Shown here: positions 45,475-53,359 of the stretch, piece after piece
How the letters are laid out: the number at the start of each line of letters is the position of its first letter
How positions within the stretch are numbered: the first letter of the stretch is position 1
IMG/VR virus record: IMGVR_UViG_3300021963_005690
Coordinates: 1 to 64,000 of that record
Length of the DNA stretch: 64,000 nucleotides
From: a virus
Strand: one strand, 5' to 3'
The notes under the pieces: generated by a model
The model's input: the letters and a program-made list of their open reading frames with translations, nothing else
Databases searched by the model: none
Told to the model about the DNA's origin: nothing
Program-made: the position numbers and the translations under genes

Positions 45475-45603
45475 TTAAATAGTTTCGTAATCAGCTTTAA
45501 AACCACCGCACTCTGGGCAAGGAAAGTCTTCTGGCAAATCATCCCATTTACCTTCTGTTTCTTCATCGTGGACATGTCCACAAATTACGCATACATGATC
45601 CAT
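45475..45603 (-). CDS. rubredoxin (42 aa)
   Basis: A very small protein with both iron-binding knuckles of rubredoxin: CVICG (residues 5-9) and CPECGG (29-34), plus the LPEDFPCPEC and FKADYE features between and after. It carries one iron bound by four cysteines and passes single electrons. Its ATG shares one base with the stop of the rubrerythrin gene, so the two are translated as a pair and probably exchange electrons. Slightly shorter than usual (about 52 residues). Confidence 0.88.
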   Translation of the reverse strand: MDHVCVICGHVHDEETEGKWDDLPEDFPCPECGGFKADYETI

Positions 45604-46067
45604 TATACTGCTCCCTTTGTTAGTTCATCAAGTTTAACTTGATATGCTTCAGCATGGCGCTTCTCTACTTTAGCAAGAGCCGCAAAACGCTTTTCAGCTT
45701 TCTTTAGTATTTCTTGAAACTCACTAGCATGACGCTGTGATTCTTCAATTTGATGTTGTGCTTCTTTTGCCGCAAGTAAATTGCCTTCAAATTCTGCAAT
45801 CTCACGAAACTCAGGATACATAACTTGAAATTCATAAGTTTCACCTTCAATTGCCATCTCTAAACATTGTTTAGTATCTGGCTTCTTAATAAGCAATTCT
45901 AAATGACCCCAGGCATGTAGTAGCTCTTGGTCTGCTGTATGCTCAAAATGTTTTGCAATATCCTCATATCCTTCAGCACGTGCTATTTTTGCAAAATATT
46001 TATATTTTACATGTGCTTGGCTTTCACCGGCTAGTGCCCCTTGTAGGCTAGTTATAGTTTCTGACAT
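45603..46067 (-). CDS. rubrerythrin-type diiron peroxidase
   Basis: A 154-residue four-helix protein with ferritin-like diiron ligands: Glu15 (ALAGESQAHVKY), Glu48 and His51 (QELLHAW), Glu76/Glu79 (IEGETYEF) and the EEAQHQ-type helix near 102-113. It lacks the fused C-terminal rubredoxin domain of classical rubrerythrin; that domain is supplied as the separate 42-residue gene downstream. Role: reduction of hydrogen peroxide and protection of metalloenzymes. Confidence 0.9.
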   Translation of the reverse strand: MSETITSLQGALAGESQAHVKYKYFAKIARAEGYEDIAKHFEHTADQELLHAWGHLELLIKKPDTKQCLEMAIEGETYEFQVMYPEFREIAEFEGNLLAAKEAQHQIEESQRHASEFQEILKKAEKRFAALAKVEKRHAEAYQVKLDELTKGAV

Positions 46068-46088
46068 AGTTTCTCCTTTGTGTGTAAA

Positions 46089-46391
46089 TCATTCATCAGT
46101 GGGTTTTAATCCATTACTGTGTTTATCTGTTGTTTTTTCAATATCCTGAAATAAACGTTTCTCTTGTGCTGTTAGTTTATCTTTATGTGACCTGCGTGGG
46201 TTACCACATATATAACATTCTTTATTACCACAATCCATAACATGATGTTTTGCTAAACGGTGTGGTTCTTTTATTGCTTTATCTTTATGTGTTAACCCAT
46301 GTGCTTTTGCTATCTTAACTTGTTTCTTAACTGCTGTTTCATCCCGATGACGGCGTTGTGAGTTTAAAAATTTTGCTAATTCATTGGCCAT
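46089..46391 (-). CDS. conserved phage protein with Cys pairs
   Basis: A 100-residue basic protein with HRLAKHHVMDCGNKECYICGNPR in the middle, giving three or four cysteines that could bind zinc, flanked by charged helices. I know this pattern as a phage and bacterial hypothetical. It overlaps the iscU end by 11 bases, so it may be linked to iron-sulfur metabolism, or merely cotranscribed. Confidence 0.65.
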   Translation of the reverse strand: MANELAKFLNSQRRHRDETAVKKQVKIAKAHGLTHKDKAIKEPHRLAKHHVMDCGNKECYICGNPRRSHKDKLTAQEKRLFQDIEKTTDKHSNGLKPTDE

Positions 46392-46770
46392 TATATTTCT
46401 TTCTATAATCTTCTACTGCGGCTTTGATGGCGTCTTCGGCGAGGATACTGCAGTGGATTTTGACTGGGGGGAGGGCAAGTTCGTCTGCGATCTGGGAGTT
46501 TTTAATGGATGAAGCTTCATCCAATGTTTTACCTTTGACCCAGTCTGTGACAAGACTTGAAGAAGCAATTGCCGACCCACACCCATATGTTTTAAATTTG
46601 GCATCTGTTATTATTCCTGTTTCTTTATTTACTTTAATCTGTAACTTCATTACATCCCCGCATGCAGGGGCTCCTACCATACCTGTACCTACATCATCCT
46701 CATCTTTACTAAAACTTCCCACATTTCTTGGGTTTTCGTAATGGTCTATCAACTGCGGCGAATAACTCAT
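46381..46770 (-). CDS. iscU: IscU iron-sulfur cluster scaffold
   Basis: A 129-residue protein nearly identical in plan to bacterial IscU: SPQLIDHYENPRNVG start, cluster cysteines Cys37 (GAPACGD with Asp39), Cys64 (YGCGSAIASSS) and Cys107 (KIHCSILAEDAI), and LPPVK at 100-104, which is the HscA chaperone recognition motif. Full length. It needs a cysteine desulfurase (IscS), not seen in this window, so the host enzyme is probably used. The gene start lies within the 3' end of an HNH endonuclease frame. Confidence 0.95.
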   Translation of the reverse strand: MSYSPQLIDHYENPRNVGSFSKDEDDVGTGMVGAPACGDVMKLQIKVNKETGIITDAKFKTYGCGSAIASSSLVTDWVKGKTLDEASSIKNSQIADELALPPVKIHCSILAEDAIKAAVEDYRKKYNGQ

Positions 46771-47398
46771 ATAATTTCTCCAATGTTATGGAACATTTAG
46801 TCCCTTTTCTTACATTATCAGTACTCAATAAAAATTCTAAATTATATACACTACCAATAATATTGGGAGAAACTTTGTTTTTAAATCCTTCTGATATACT
46901 ATATTTATGATCCAAATGATACTCAGTTTTGCTTCTTTTATCAAAGTTTGCTAACATAGTTAAATCGTTTTTTGAAGTCCAATAATAAACTTTTCTACGA
47001 TACTTTTTAAATTCTAAATATTCAGGATCATCTGGTTTCCACCAAAGACCTTTAGCAATACAGGTATCCTTACGTTTTTGTATAGACTGCTCAGTTACTA
47101 TTTTGCCAGTTAGTGTATTAGATCGTTTTTTGTTTGACTCTACTGATTGCTGTTTTCCGGTCCATGCACTTCTAGTTAGATTAGCAAGGCTATTACTATT
47201 AGTCTGTCTTACTCCAAACATTGGATTGTTTTCTCCTTGTTTAGCTATACTATTCTTTTCTTTCCAGGATTCAGTACGATTATTTGCTGCCCATCGTCTA
47301 GAACAAATTGGTCCACAAAACCTTCTTTTTAAATTTTTTTGATGTAGATTGGGTAATGTAAATTTGATATTACAATGTTCGCAAATTTTAGTTAGCAT
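46709..47398 (-). CDS. HNH-type homing endonuclease next to iscU
   Basis: A 229-residue protein with an N-terminal zinc finger (CEHCNIKF...CGPICSRRW), NUMOD3-type G-x-NNPMFG repeats and a catalytic LDHKYSISEGF (D-H-K) with a later N-L-E-F. It overlaps the first 62 bases of iscU out of frame, so its last ~20 residues are translated from iscU DNA. Typical of a free-standing endonuclease lodged against a target gene. Confidence 0.8.
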   Translation of the reverse strand: MLTKICEHCNIKFTLPNLHQKNLKRRFCGPICSRRWAANNRTESWKEKNSIAKQGENNPMFGVRQTNSNSLANLTRSAWTGKQQSVESNKKRSNTLTGKIVTEQSIQKRKDTCIAKGLWWKPDDPEYLEFKKYRRKVYYWTSKNDLTMLANFDKRSKTEYHLDHKYSISEGFKNKVSPNIIGSVYNLEFLLSTDNVRKGTKCSITLEKLYELFAAVDRPLRKPKKCGKF

Positions 47399-47422
47399 AA
47401 TAGGACTTTCGTTGTGTTCTAT

Positions 47423-47430
47423 TATTTAGT
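47423..47430 (-). promoter_or_regulatory. T4-type late promoter variant
   Basis: Minus strand ACTAAATA, 24 bases before ATG 47398; probably also drives iscU and the rubrerythrin pair. Confidence 0.62.
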
Positions 47431-47436
47431 CCTTTA

Positions 47437-47553
47437 TTAATCTTTTTTGAACATAGTCAAAATTTTTGCTTGTATATTCTTTGCAAACTGAGGCTGTGGG
47501 AAATTCCAACCAATAAATGCACCTAGTGCTAACCAAAATAATGTTTCTAACAT
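47437..47553 (-). CDS. small membrane protein (38 aa)
   Basis: A 38-residue frame, MLETLFWLALGAFIGWNFPQ then a basic helix ending FKKD. One membrane segment and an inside-positive tail. AAGGAGAACTC precedes the ATG, and a late promoter lies 24 bases upstream. I associate the ALGAFIGWNFPQP pattern with small T4-like phage proteins. Function unknown. Confidence 0.65.
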   Translation of the reverse strand: MLETLFWLALGAFIGWNFPQPQFAKNIQAKILTMFKKD

Positions 47554-47577
47554 AATGAGTTCTCCTTGTATGTACTG

Positions 47578-47585
47578 TATTTAGT
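47578..47585 (-). promoter_or_regulatory. T4-type late promoter variant
   Basis: Minus strand ACTAAATA followed by C, inside the last codons of the 47581 gene, 24 bases before ATG 47553. Confidence 0.65.
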
Positions 47586-48150
47586 GTTCATCAGTATTGT
47601 CTATTACTATCCAACCTAATTTCAACAAATCTTCTCTTATCTCATCAGTTACTACACTTTCAGGTACAAACTTCTTACTTTGTATATAGTATTCTTGTTG
47701 TTCTTTTGTAAGGGCACGAAATTCATCATCATCTAATATCTTACTATCTCTGATACCACTACAATACCAATCAATGTAATCGCCCTTCTCTTGCATATCA
47801 GCAATGATACCACCAGCATGTCTCCAACTACAACTCCACTTTTTCTCAGTTAAGATTGGCCATACATCATTCTTAGTAAAATCATTGTTACACATAGAGG
47901 CATACAAATTTTGTGCATATACTTCATCACCTTTAACTTTGTCAATGATCCATTGCGTACTACGTAGGTCATACTCCATGTTATCTTTTTTCCACTCATC
48001 AGTTTCTTCAAGTTCAAGAGTTTGCTGGTGCCATTCCTCATAGAATTTAATCATTTCTTGTGCTAATTCGGGTGTTTTGGTGCCCTCTTCAACACGCTTT
48101 AATTGAGATTTAATTTGAAATGTACCTTTTTCTGGACTTTTATTTATCAT
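47581..48150 (-). CDS. conserved T4-like phage protein, unknown
   Basis: A 189-residue acidic protein with YAQNLYASMCNNDFTKNDVWPIL, WSCSWRHAGGIIADMQEKGDYIDWYCSG and a VVTDEIREDLLKLGW end. I recognise this order from a hypothetical protein widespread in T4-like cyanophages and marine phages. No activity known. It overlaps the DUF2452-like gene by 11 bases. Confidence 0.8.
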   Translation of the reverse strand: MINKSPEKGTFQIKSQLKRVEEGTKTPELAQEMIKFYEEWHQQTLELEETDEWKKDNMEYDLRSTQWIIDKVKGDEVYAQNLYASMCNNDFTKNDVWPILTEKKWSCSWRHAGGIIADMQEKGDYIDWYCSGIRDSKILDDDEFRALTKEQQEYYIQSKKFVPESVVTDEIREDLLKLGWIVIDNTDEH

Positions 48151-48616
48151 CTTCTACCTCTATCCAAGTGTGATCACCTAACCATTTAACTTTACATATA
48201 TATTCGTAATCAACTGGTTTACCAGCAGACCAATCATTGGGTCCATGAATACTTAATCTAGTAAACTGTTTACGTGTATCAAACAACAACCAATATATAT
48301 TACCATTTGCTAATTGAAAGTCGTATTTTGCGGCATGAACCATATCAGTTAAATCTAATCTATGTTTAATCTGTTCTGCTTGTTTTTGTAACACATTTAC
48401 CAGTTCCATTATTCTATCATATTCTTGTTTGGCGTGTAATCTAGCAACATTAAGCATAATATCTTTATGCTTTTCAACAGGAACTAAATCAAACTTAGGT
48501 CCACTACTTTCTGTAGCATAAGGTGTTACATTACGGTTAAAGAAATGAATTAGTGAACCTGTACCAGTAGAATCATAACTACTGACACCATTAGCTGAAT
48601 TTGGTTTGTCACTCAT
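48140..48616 (-). CDS. DUF2452-like phage protein
   Basis: A 158-residue protein: a flexible Ser/Asn-rich start, then FDLVPVEKHKDIMLNVARLHAKQEYDRIMELV and a C-terminal domain with YDFQLANGNIYWLLFD, matching DUF2452, which is found in phages and bacteria. Function unknown. Coupled with the preceding and following late genes. Confidence 0.75.
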   Translation of the reverse strand: MSDKPNSANGVSSYDSTGTGSLIHFFNRNVTPYATESSGPKFDLVPVEKHKDIMLNVARLHAKQEYDRIMELVNVLQKQAEQIKHRLDLTDMVHAAKYDFQLANGNIYWLLFDTRKQFTRLSIHGPNDWSAGKPVDYEYICKVKWLGDHTWIEVEDDK

Positions 48617-48622
48617 TAGCTA

Positions 48623-49219
48623 TTATATATCATTTTCTGATTTAACTATAATCTTTTGGGTAGGCTTTTTAGCCTTACTGTAGAATATATGATTGCCAAT
48701 TTTTGCTACTTGTTTATAAGGCCACAATGGGTCTACACTTAAATTGTGAAAAAATAGTGTTGATTTTGGTACTACATCAGTATATGCATCATGTGCTAAT
48801 ACATCGTATGCTACTTGTTCTGCTTGTTTATATCTTGTGCTGTTTTTATTTGGCTCACCTTTCCCCTCACATACCCAACTAAACTGACATAGTTTTACCT
48901 TTTGCATTTCATCGTCTATTAGTCTATCTACATGTGATGCTTGATATATTACAGCGCATGGATCTTTGCCAAAGCCATGTGCTATTCTATTCATTACAAC
49001 ACGTGCTACTGCCGCTTGCCCATTTAATGATTCACTACCTGCTTCATAAAATATATTCTTAGCCATACATGTTAATTGATTTGGATCTACTGCTTTTGCA
49101 ATTTTAGTTTCTGCTATTATTAAATTAGTTTCTACTACATTTGTCATTTGGTCAATTATAAAAACAATTGTTAAAAACAATAATGCTATTAAAATTTTAA
49201 TAGGTTGGCTTAAATTCAT
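48623..49219 (-). CDS. SleB-type cell wall hydrolase
   Basis: A 198-residue protein with an N-terminal membrane segment or uncleaved signal anchor (about residues 8-25) and the Hydrolase_2/SleB core: CMAKNIFYEAGSESLNGQAAVARVVMNRI (with catalytic Glu in YEAG) and CQFSWVCEGKGEPN. This family cuts peptidoglycan (cortex-lytic or amidase/transglycosylase type). The anchor suggests a signal-arrest endolysin. No holin is obvious next to it. Confidence 0.85.
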   Translation of the reverse strand: MNLSQPIKILIALLFLTIVFIIDQMTNVVETNLIIAETKIAKAVDPNQLTCMAKNIFYEAGSESLNGQAAVARVVMNRIAHGFGKDPCAVIYQASHVDRLIDDEMQKVKLCQFSWVCEGKGEPNKNSTRYKQAEQVAYDVLAHDAYTDVVPKSTLFFHNLSVDPLWPYKQVAKIGNHIFYSKAKKPTQKIIVKSENDI

Positions 49220-49255
49220 AATTTATCCTTTCTGCTTATTTCTAAGCTATGGAAT

Positions 49256-50773
49256 TTAAATGTTATCCCAACAATCGCAATTGCAACGAATTACTTCGTC
49301 TATTGCTTCTTGTACAGAATAAGTTGCAGGTAATAATATGTCAGATGCATATATTACTGATAGCTGAGGTGGTATTAAATTACTATATCTTGATCCTGCA
49401 AAACTACCCGGCTCAACTGCTTCACCTATATCTATTGCAACACCATCACTATAATAACGGTCATCAACTGGATCATAATATCCAAAAGGTACGGGTGATC
49501 CAATTTCAGTTGCTAATGTTGCAGGTACACTGCCGCCTAATATTCCATTAGCAATTAACTCTGATTCTTGTTGTTTAGTTAATTTGTTAGCTATGTTGTT
49601 ATCTACCGGTATACCGGCTTCTTGCAATCTAGCTTGATTACGAGATTCACGTAACATTGCTACTATACTTCTTCCGCCAACAGTATTATAATTAGCAATA
49701 GCTTCTAAGGTTTGTGAATACATATGCGGTTGAGTAAATGTAGCATATCGTGGTATACTATCTACAAAAGCATATTGTGTACTAGGAAATGCCGCTATCG
49801 TTGGTTCTCTTAAATAGCTTGGTGAACTGTTAGGTACACCTATTGTCATACCTGTGGCAATTGCACGTTGTTCTACTGATAATAATGTTCCAGTAAGTTC
49901 CCAATTAGTAATTAACTGTTGTGCTAAAGCCGGCTGACTATTTTTAATTGATAGTATCTCAGCGTTGGCAGCATCAATATAACTTTGAATAACTGTATTC
50001 ATGGTTGGCCAACCACCACCGGGAGGAGGATTTATTACTACAGTACCGGCTGCACCTGAATAACTAATAGATATAATCCTACCATATGTAGTTATATCCG
50101 TAGAATCAGTACCTATTATAGCAGTTGCTGGATTACCACCTACAGTTACGGTGGGTGCGCTTGCATATCCACCACCTTTATTAGTGTAAGTAAAAGATGT
50201 ACCATTCCATGTAGCAGTAGCCTGTTCCCATGTAACTGCTAGATATATATTTTTATAAATGTCAGACAGTGTAGTTGTTTGTACGTTCTTTATTAAACCG
50301 TCGATATCTATACCAAGATAAGGTAATCCACTCATACATCCTAAGAAATTACTCATTGTGTACGTACCATATGGACCATTACCTAATGCAATTAAGGCTA
50401 ATCCTTGAGTTGCTAATGTAGTATCAGTTGGCACACTAGTACCATTCACATTTAAGTTTTTATTTGTTTCTAAACTATTAACTACTTGTGCAAACTTTTC
50501 AATAGGCACACTAGAAATGTTTTTAATCTGTTGCATTGATACACTAAATGATCCAGCCGCTTTAGCAATATCAGGTGGCAATATACCATCTAAATATGCA
50601 CCAAACCCTTGTGGTATGGCTTGTACAGTTAATGGATTAGGTTGTGTAATCTGTTCTGTACTAGATTGAGCAACATTTGTACTAGCTGTGGTAGTTTCAT
50701 ACGCATTGCTAGCAGGTGCATCCATGTCATTACGTTCTGAAGTTAATCTAAGATTTTGAAAAATGCCGGCCAT
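49256..50773 (-). CDS. tail-associated virion protein (probable)
   Basis: A 505-residue, Thr/Ser/Ala/Asn-rich protein with MAGIFQNLRLTSERNDM at the start, a helix-rich middle and FTQPHMYSQTLEAIANYNTVGGRSIVAMLRESRNQ near residue 355. Its place in a row with a second structural-type protein and the PAAR tip (with one-base or four-base overlaps) fits the tail spike or baseplate block of T4-like phages. Exact part not known. Confidence 0.65.
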   Translation of the reverse strand: MAGIFQNLRLTSERNDMDAPASNAYETTTASTNVAQSSTEQITQPNPLTVQAIPQGFGAYLDGILPPDIAKAAGSFSVSMQQIKNISSVPIEKFAQVVNSLETNKNLNVNGTSVPTDTTLATQGLALIALGNGPYGTYTMSNFLGCMSGLPYLGIDIDGLIKNVQTTTLSDIYKNIYLAVTWEQATATWNGTSFTYTNKGGGYASAPTVTVGGNPATAIIGTDSTDITTYGRIISISYSGAAGTVVINPPPGGGWPTMNTVIQSYIDAANAEILSIKNSQPALAQQLITNWELTGTLLSVEQRAIATGMTIGVPNSSPSYLREPTIAAFPSTQYAFVDSIPRYATFTQPHMYSQTLEAIANYNTVGGRSIVAMLRESRNQARLQEAGIPVDNNIANKLTKQQESELIANGILGGSVPATLATEIGSPVPFGYYDPVDDRYYSDGVAIDIGEAVEPGSFAGSRYSNLIPPQLSVIYASDILLPATYSVQEAIDEVIRCNCDCWDNI

Positions 50774-51861
50774 TAAATTACTACTCCATTTTGTTGTACT
50801 GCTGTAGGTGATCTTAGCTGACTATTCAATCCATCATTAACATATATAGGATAATATATTTTACTATTAGCAGGTCCACCAATTGTATTATACACTGGAA
50901 CTGTTAATGTTGCATAGCTATTAGGAAATAACTTTAATGGATTTAATAAATCTGCTAATGATTCTAAACCAACTGTCTTACAATTTAATGATACTAATAT
51001 ATCTTTTAAATCTTGTCCTAAAATAATACCAAATGCTCCGTATATCTTACGTTCTTGTTCTTTGGTTACAGATGAAATATTACCTAATATCTGTTCTAAC
51101 TCTGATACCGTTATATTGCTTGCAATTAGTGCAAGACTTACTGATTTAGTAATAGCATTATTTTTCTGTAGAGTAAATAATAGATTACTAGGCAAACCAA
51201 ATGTAGCAATTGTTTGTAAATTTATTGCTTTTCCACTGGCAATTAAATCTTGACCAAATATAGTAGTTGCTACACTAACACCAGTAATATCACCCGTAGT
51301 TAAATCGTCCATATTACTATATGTACCATCTAAAAATTCTTGTGAATTGTTTACTGCTAGTATAGCATCATTACTAGATTCAATAAAACTGCAAGTTGAC
51401 ATAAAGCCAGATAAGAAATCTTTATATGCTCCGGCATCGGCTGATAAACCGCTATTGTAATTAAATTCGTTATAACCCTGTAATGCAAACAATCTCACAT
51501 AACCCCAACGTGTTACTTCATTAGTATATGTGTAATTGCTAGCCCAATTGGGATATCCACTCCAATTAAATGTTGATGGTGGACTATTACCTAATGCAGG
51601 TATAGTAGTAGAACCAATGGATATTAAATTGTTATAGGTTGTACTATTAACTTGTCCTCTACTATACGCATCATTGATTGAATATGTTAGTAATCGTAAA
51701 CAAGTGTCATTAACAATTTTACCTAATTGTGTAGCAGATGACACACTGGTACTAGAACCAGTAAAGTCTATCATAATAGGGTTAATATTAAATCCAATAT
51801 TTTGTAATAGTGAACTTAATGTATTAACACCTAATGGGCTTTGTTTTCCTGTATCACTCAT
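50773..51861 (-). CDS. tail-associated virion protein (probable)
   Basis: A 362-residue protein, Ser/Thr/Asn/Leu-rich, with a SPLGVNTLSSLLQNIGFNINP start, W-containing middle (NWSGYPNWASNYTYTNEVTRWGYVRLFALQGYNEF) and a C-terminal part ending AVQQNGVVI. It overlaps the PAAR gene by 4 bases and the 505-residue protein by 1, so the three are co-translated and probably assemble together at the baseplate. Confidence 0.65.
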   Translation of the reverse strand: MSDTGKQSPLGVNTLSSLLQNIGFNINPIMIDFTGSSTSVSSATQLGKIVNDTCLRLLTYSINDAYSRGQVNSTTYNNLISIGSTTIPALGNSPPSTFNWSGYPNWASNYTYTNEVTRWGYVRLFALQGYNEFNYNSGLSADAGAYKDFLSGFMSTCSFIESSNDAILAVNNSQEFLDGTYSNMDDLTTGDITGVSVATTIFGQDLIASGKAINLQTIATFGLPSNLLFTLQKNNAITKSVSLALIASNITVSELEQILGNISSVTKEQERKIYGAFGIILGQDLKDILVSLNCKTVGLESLADLLNPLKLFPNSYATLTVPVYNTIGGPANSKIYYPIYVNDGLNSQLRSPTAVQQNGVVI

Positions 51862-52142
51862 GGGACAAACACATCAGGACTACCTTGTACGATACTATGA
51901 CCGCAAGTGTTTCCTGATCCTACTCTAAGTACTGGTACCCCCTCACAAAAAACAGTTGGACTACCATCAGTAGTTGTTGCTGCCTTATGCGGCGGATGTC
52001 CTTTTCTACTCCATGGCGCGTGTGGTGTAATCTGACTAACATGTAATCCAACTTGAATTCCATTTGCAAATACAGTGCTAGCACCACGAATTATAGTGCC
52101 ACCCTCTTGATTTGCATCTCCCACACGACTTAATTTTGCCAT
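51858..52142 (-). CDS. PAAR-domain spike-tip protein
   Basis: A 94-residue PAAR-repeat protein: VGDANQEGGTIIRGASTVFANGI, a histidine-rich centre (APWSRKGHPPHK) and GSPTVFCEGVPVLRVGSGNTCGHSIVQGSPDVFV. The His and Cys residues near the centre and end can hold the zinc ion of the needle tip. In T4 the equivalent (gp5.4) sharpens the membrane-piercing spike. Full length for the family. Confidence 0.9.
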   Translation of the reverse strand: MAKLSRVGDANQEGGTIIRGASTVFANGIQVGLHVSQITPHAPWSRKGHPPHKAATTTDGSPTVFCEGVPVLRVGSGNTCGHSIVQGSPDVFVP

Positions 52143-52143
52143 T

Positions 52144-52449
52144 TTATCCCAATACGATTTTTTTACTAGGTACTTTAATACCAGTTGTTGCTTCTAGGTA
52201 CTTATCTTTAATACTATCATCTGTTTCTGCATACATTGCAACATTAGTAGTATTTAGCTTAAATTCACCCTTCGGATTTGCAGTGAAAATGCTTGGAATC
52301 ATTTGCATACCCTGTTGTGATGGGGCAATAGATACTGGTTCTTCAATAGTGATGAACCCATTTTCATCGGATACACTAGTCACTTTAGCTATTAACTCTT
52401 CTCCACTATTCATTTTTATTGTCATGACCGACCCTGTTATAAATTTCAT
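52144..52449 (-). CDS. conserved T4-like phage protein, unknown
   Basis: A 101-residue protein, MKFITGSVMTIKMNSGEELIAKV then ITIEEPVSIAPSQQGMQMIPSIFTA and a TTGIKVPSKKI end. The start at 52449 follows AAGGATAAAA. I know this as a small protein of T4-like marine phages, beta-barrel (LSm-like) in pattern, of unknown function. It immediately precedes the PAAR gene. Confidence 0.72.
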   Translation of the reverse strand: MKFITGSVMTIKMNSGEELIAKVTSVSDENGFITIEEPVSIAPSQQGMQMIPSIFTANPKGEFKLNTTNVAMYAETDDSIKDKYLEATTGIKVPSKKIVLG

Positions 52450-52463
52450 TTTTATCCTTTGTG

Positions 52464-52471
52464 TATAAATA
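52464..52471 (+). promoter_or_regulatory. T4-type late promoter
   Basis: Perfect TATAAATA, 60 bases before the GIY-YIG gene at 52532. Confidence 0.65.
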
Positions 52472-52531
52472 ATAGTGTAGTTCGCGGAATTAGAGTTCCC
52501 AACTACTCTAACGCTATGGAGAGCAATCAGC

Positions 52532-53116
52532 ATGAGTATTTATTCACTATATATCAAGACCCATAAAAAGACAGGTCTTAAATATTTCGGTTACACTAAA
52601 CAAAATCCTCACCTATATCCAGGATCAGGTACTGACTGGAAAATTCATTTAAAGAAACATGGTTATGAAGTCCATACTGAAGTTTTATTACAAACTACCG
52701 ATAAGGCTGAAATAGTAAGTTGGGGAATATTATATAGTTCTAAATGGAATATAGTAAACGCACAAGATGATTTTGGTAATAAAATTTGGGCCAACAAGAT
52801 ACCGGAAACAGGTTCCGGGGCAGGTAGAAAGATTGGATCAATTATGCGGTCAGAATCAAAGGAATTGATTAGAGCTAAAGCAATTGGTAGAAAACAATCC
52901 AATGCATGTGTTGAAAAGAGAAGATTAAAAATGTTAGGCAAGACTGTATGGAATAAAGGCAAGTCAGGATATAAACTACCACAGTGTGCTAATAAGGGTG
53001 AAAAGAATCCCATGTACGGAAAATCAGTACCTAAAAAAATATGTCCACATTGCAATAAAGAGGTGGACATAAGGAACTTTGCTAGATCACATGGTAATAA
53101 GTGCAAGTTTAAATAA
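52532..53116 (+). CDS. GIY-YIG homing endonuclease with NUMOD3 repeats
   Basis: A 194-residue protein: SIYSLYIKTHKKTGLKYFGYTK (GIY-YIG core, altered to LYI/YFG), LYPGSGTDWKIHLKKHG, a basic linker, an NPMYGKS NUMOD3 motif and a C-terminal CPHC...H...C zinc finger. Opposite in strand to its neighbours and ending 1 base from the glutaredoxin end; a mobile insertion. Confidence 0.85.
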   Translation: MSIYSLYIKTHKKTGLKYFGYTKQNPHLYPGSGTDWKIHLKKHGYEVHTEVLLQTTDKAEIVSWGILYSSKWNIVNAQDDFGNKIWANKIPETGSGAGRKIGSIMRSESKELIRAKAIGRKQSNACVEKRRLKMLGKTVWNKGKSGYKLPQCANKGEKNPMYGKSVPKKICPHCNKEVDIRNFARSHGNKCKFK

Positions 53117-53347
53117 CTACGTTGCCTTTGTTAAAAATTGTTTAAGTTCATTAAATCCACCAATCAATTCACCATCTAAAATGATTTGGGGTACTGTTCT
53201 TGCTGACGGGATTGCTTCTAGCAATTCTTCTTTGGTATATCCGTCTCCAATTTTCTTTTCTTCAAACGGAATACCCTTTTGATGTAACAAGGCTTTTGCT
53301 TGGTCACAGTAGGGACAATGGTACTTCGACCAAATAACTGCTTTCAT
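53117..53347 (-). CDS. glutaredoxin
   Basis: A 76-residue glutaredoxin/NrdC-type protein with active site CPYC (11-14), TVPQI cis-proline loop (TVPQIILDGELIGG) and a GG near the end. It reduces ribonucleotide reductase and lies 12 bases downstream of nrdB, so it completes the phage deoxynucleotide pathway. Confidence 0.93.
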   Translation of the reverse strand: MKAVIWSKYHCPYCDQAKALLHQKGIPFEEKKIGDGYTKEELLEAIPSARTVPQIILDGELIGGFNELKQFLTKAT

Positions 53348-53359
53348 TTTTTATTCTCC

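Noticed and set aside
46381-46391. Possible fusion of iscU with the 46089 gene
   Set aside because: The frames differ and the overlap is only 11 bases, so they are two genes.
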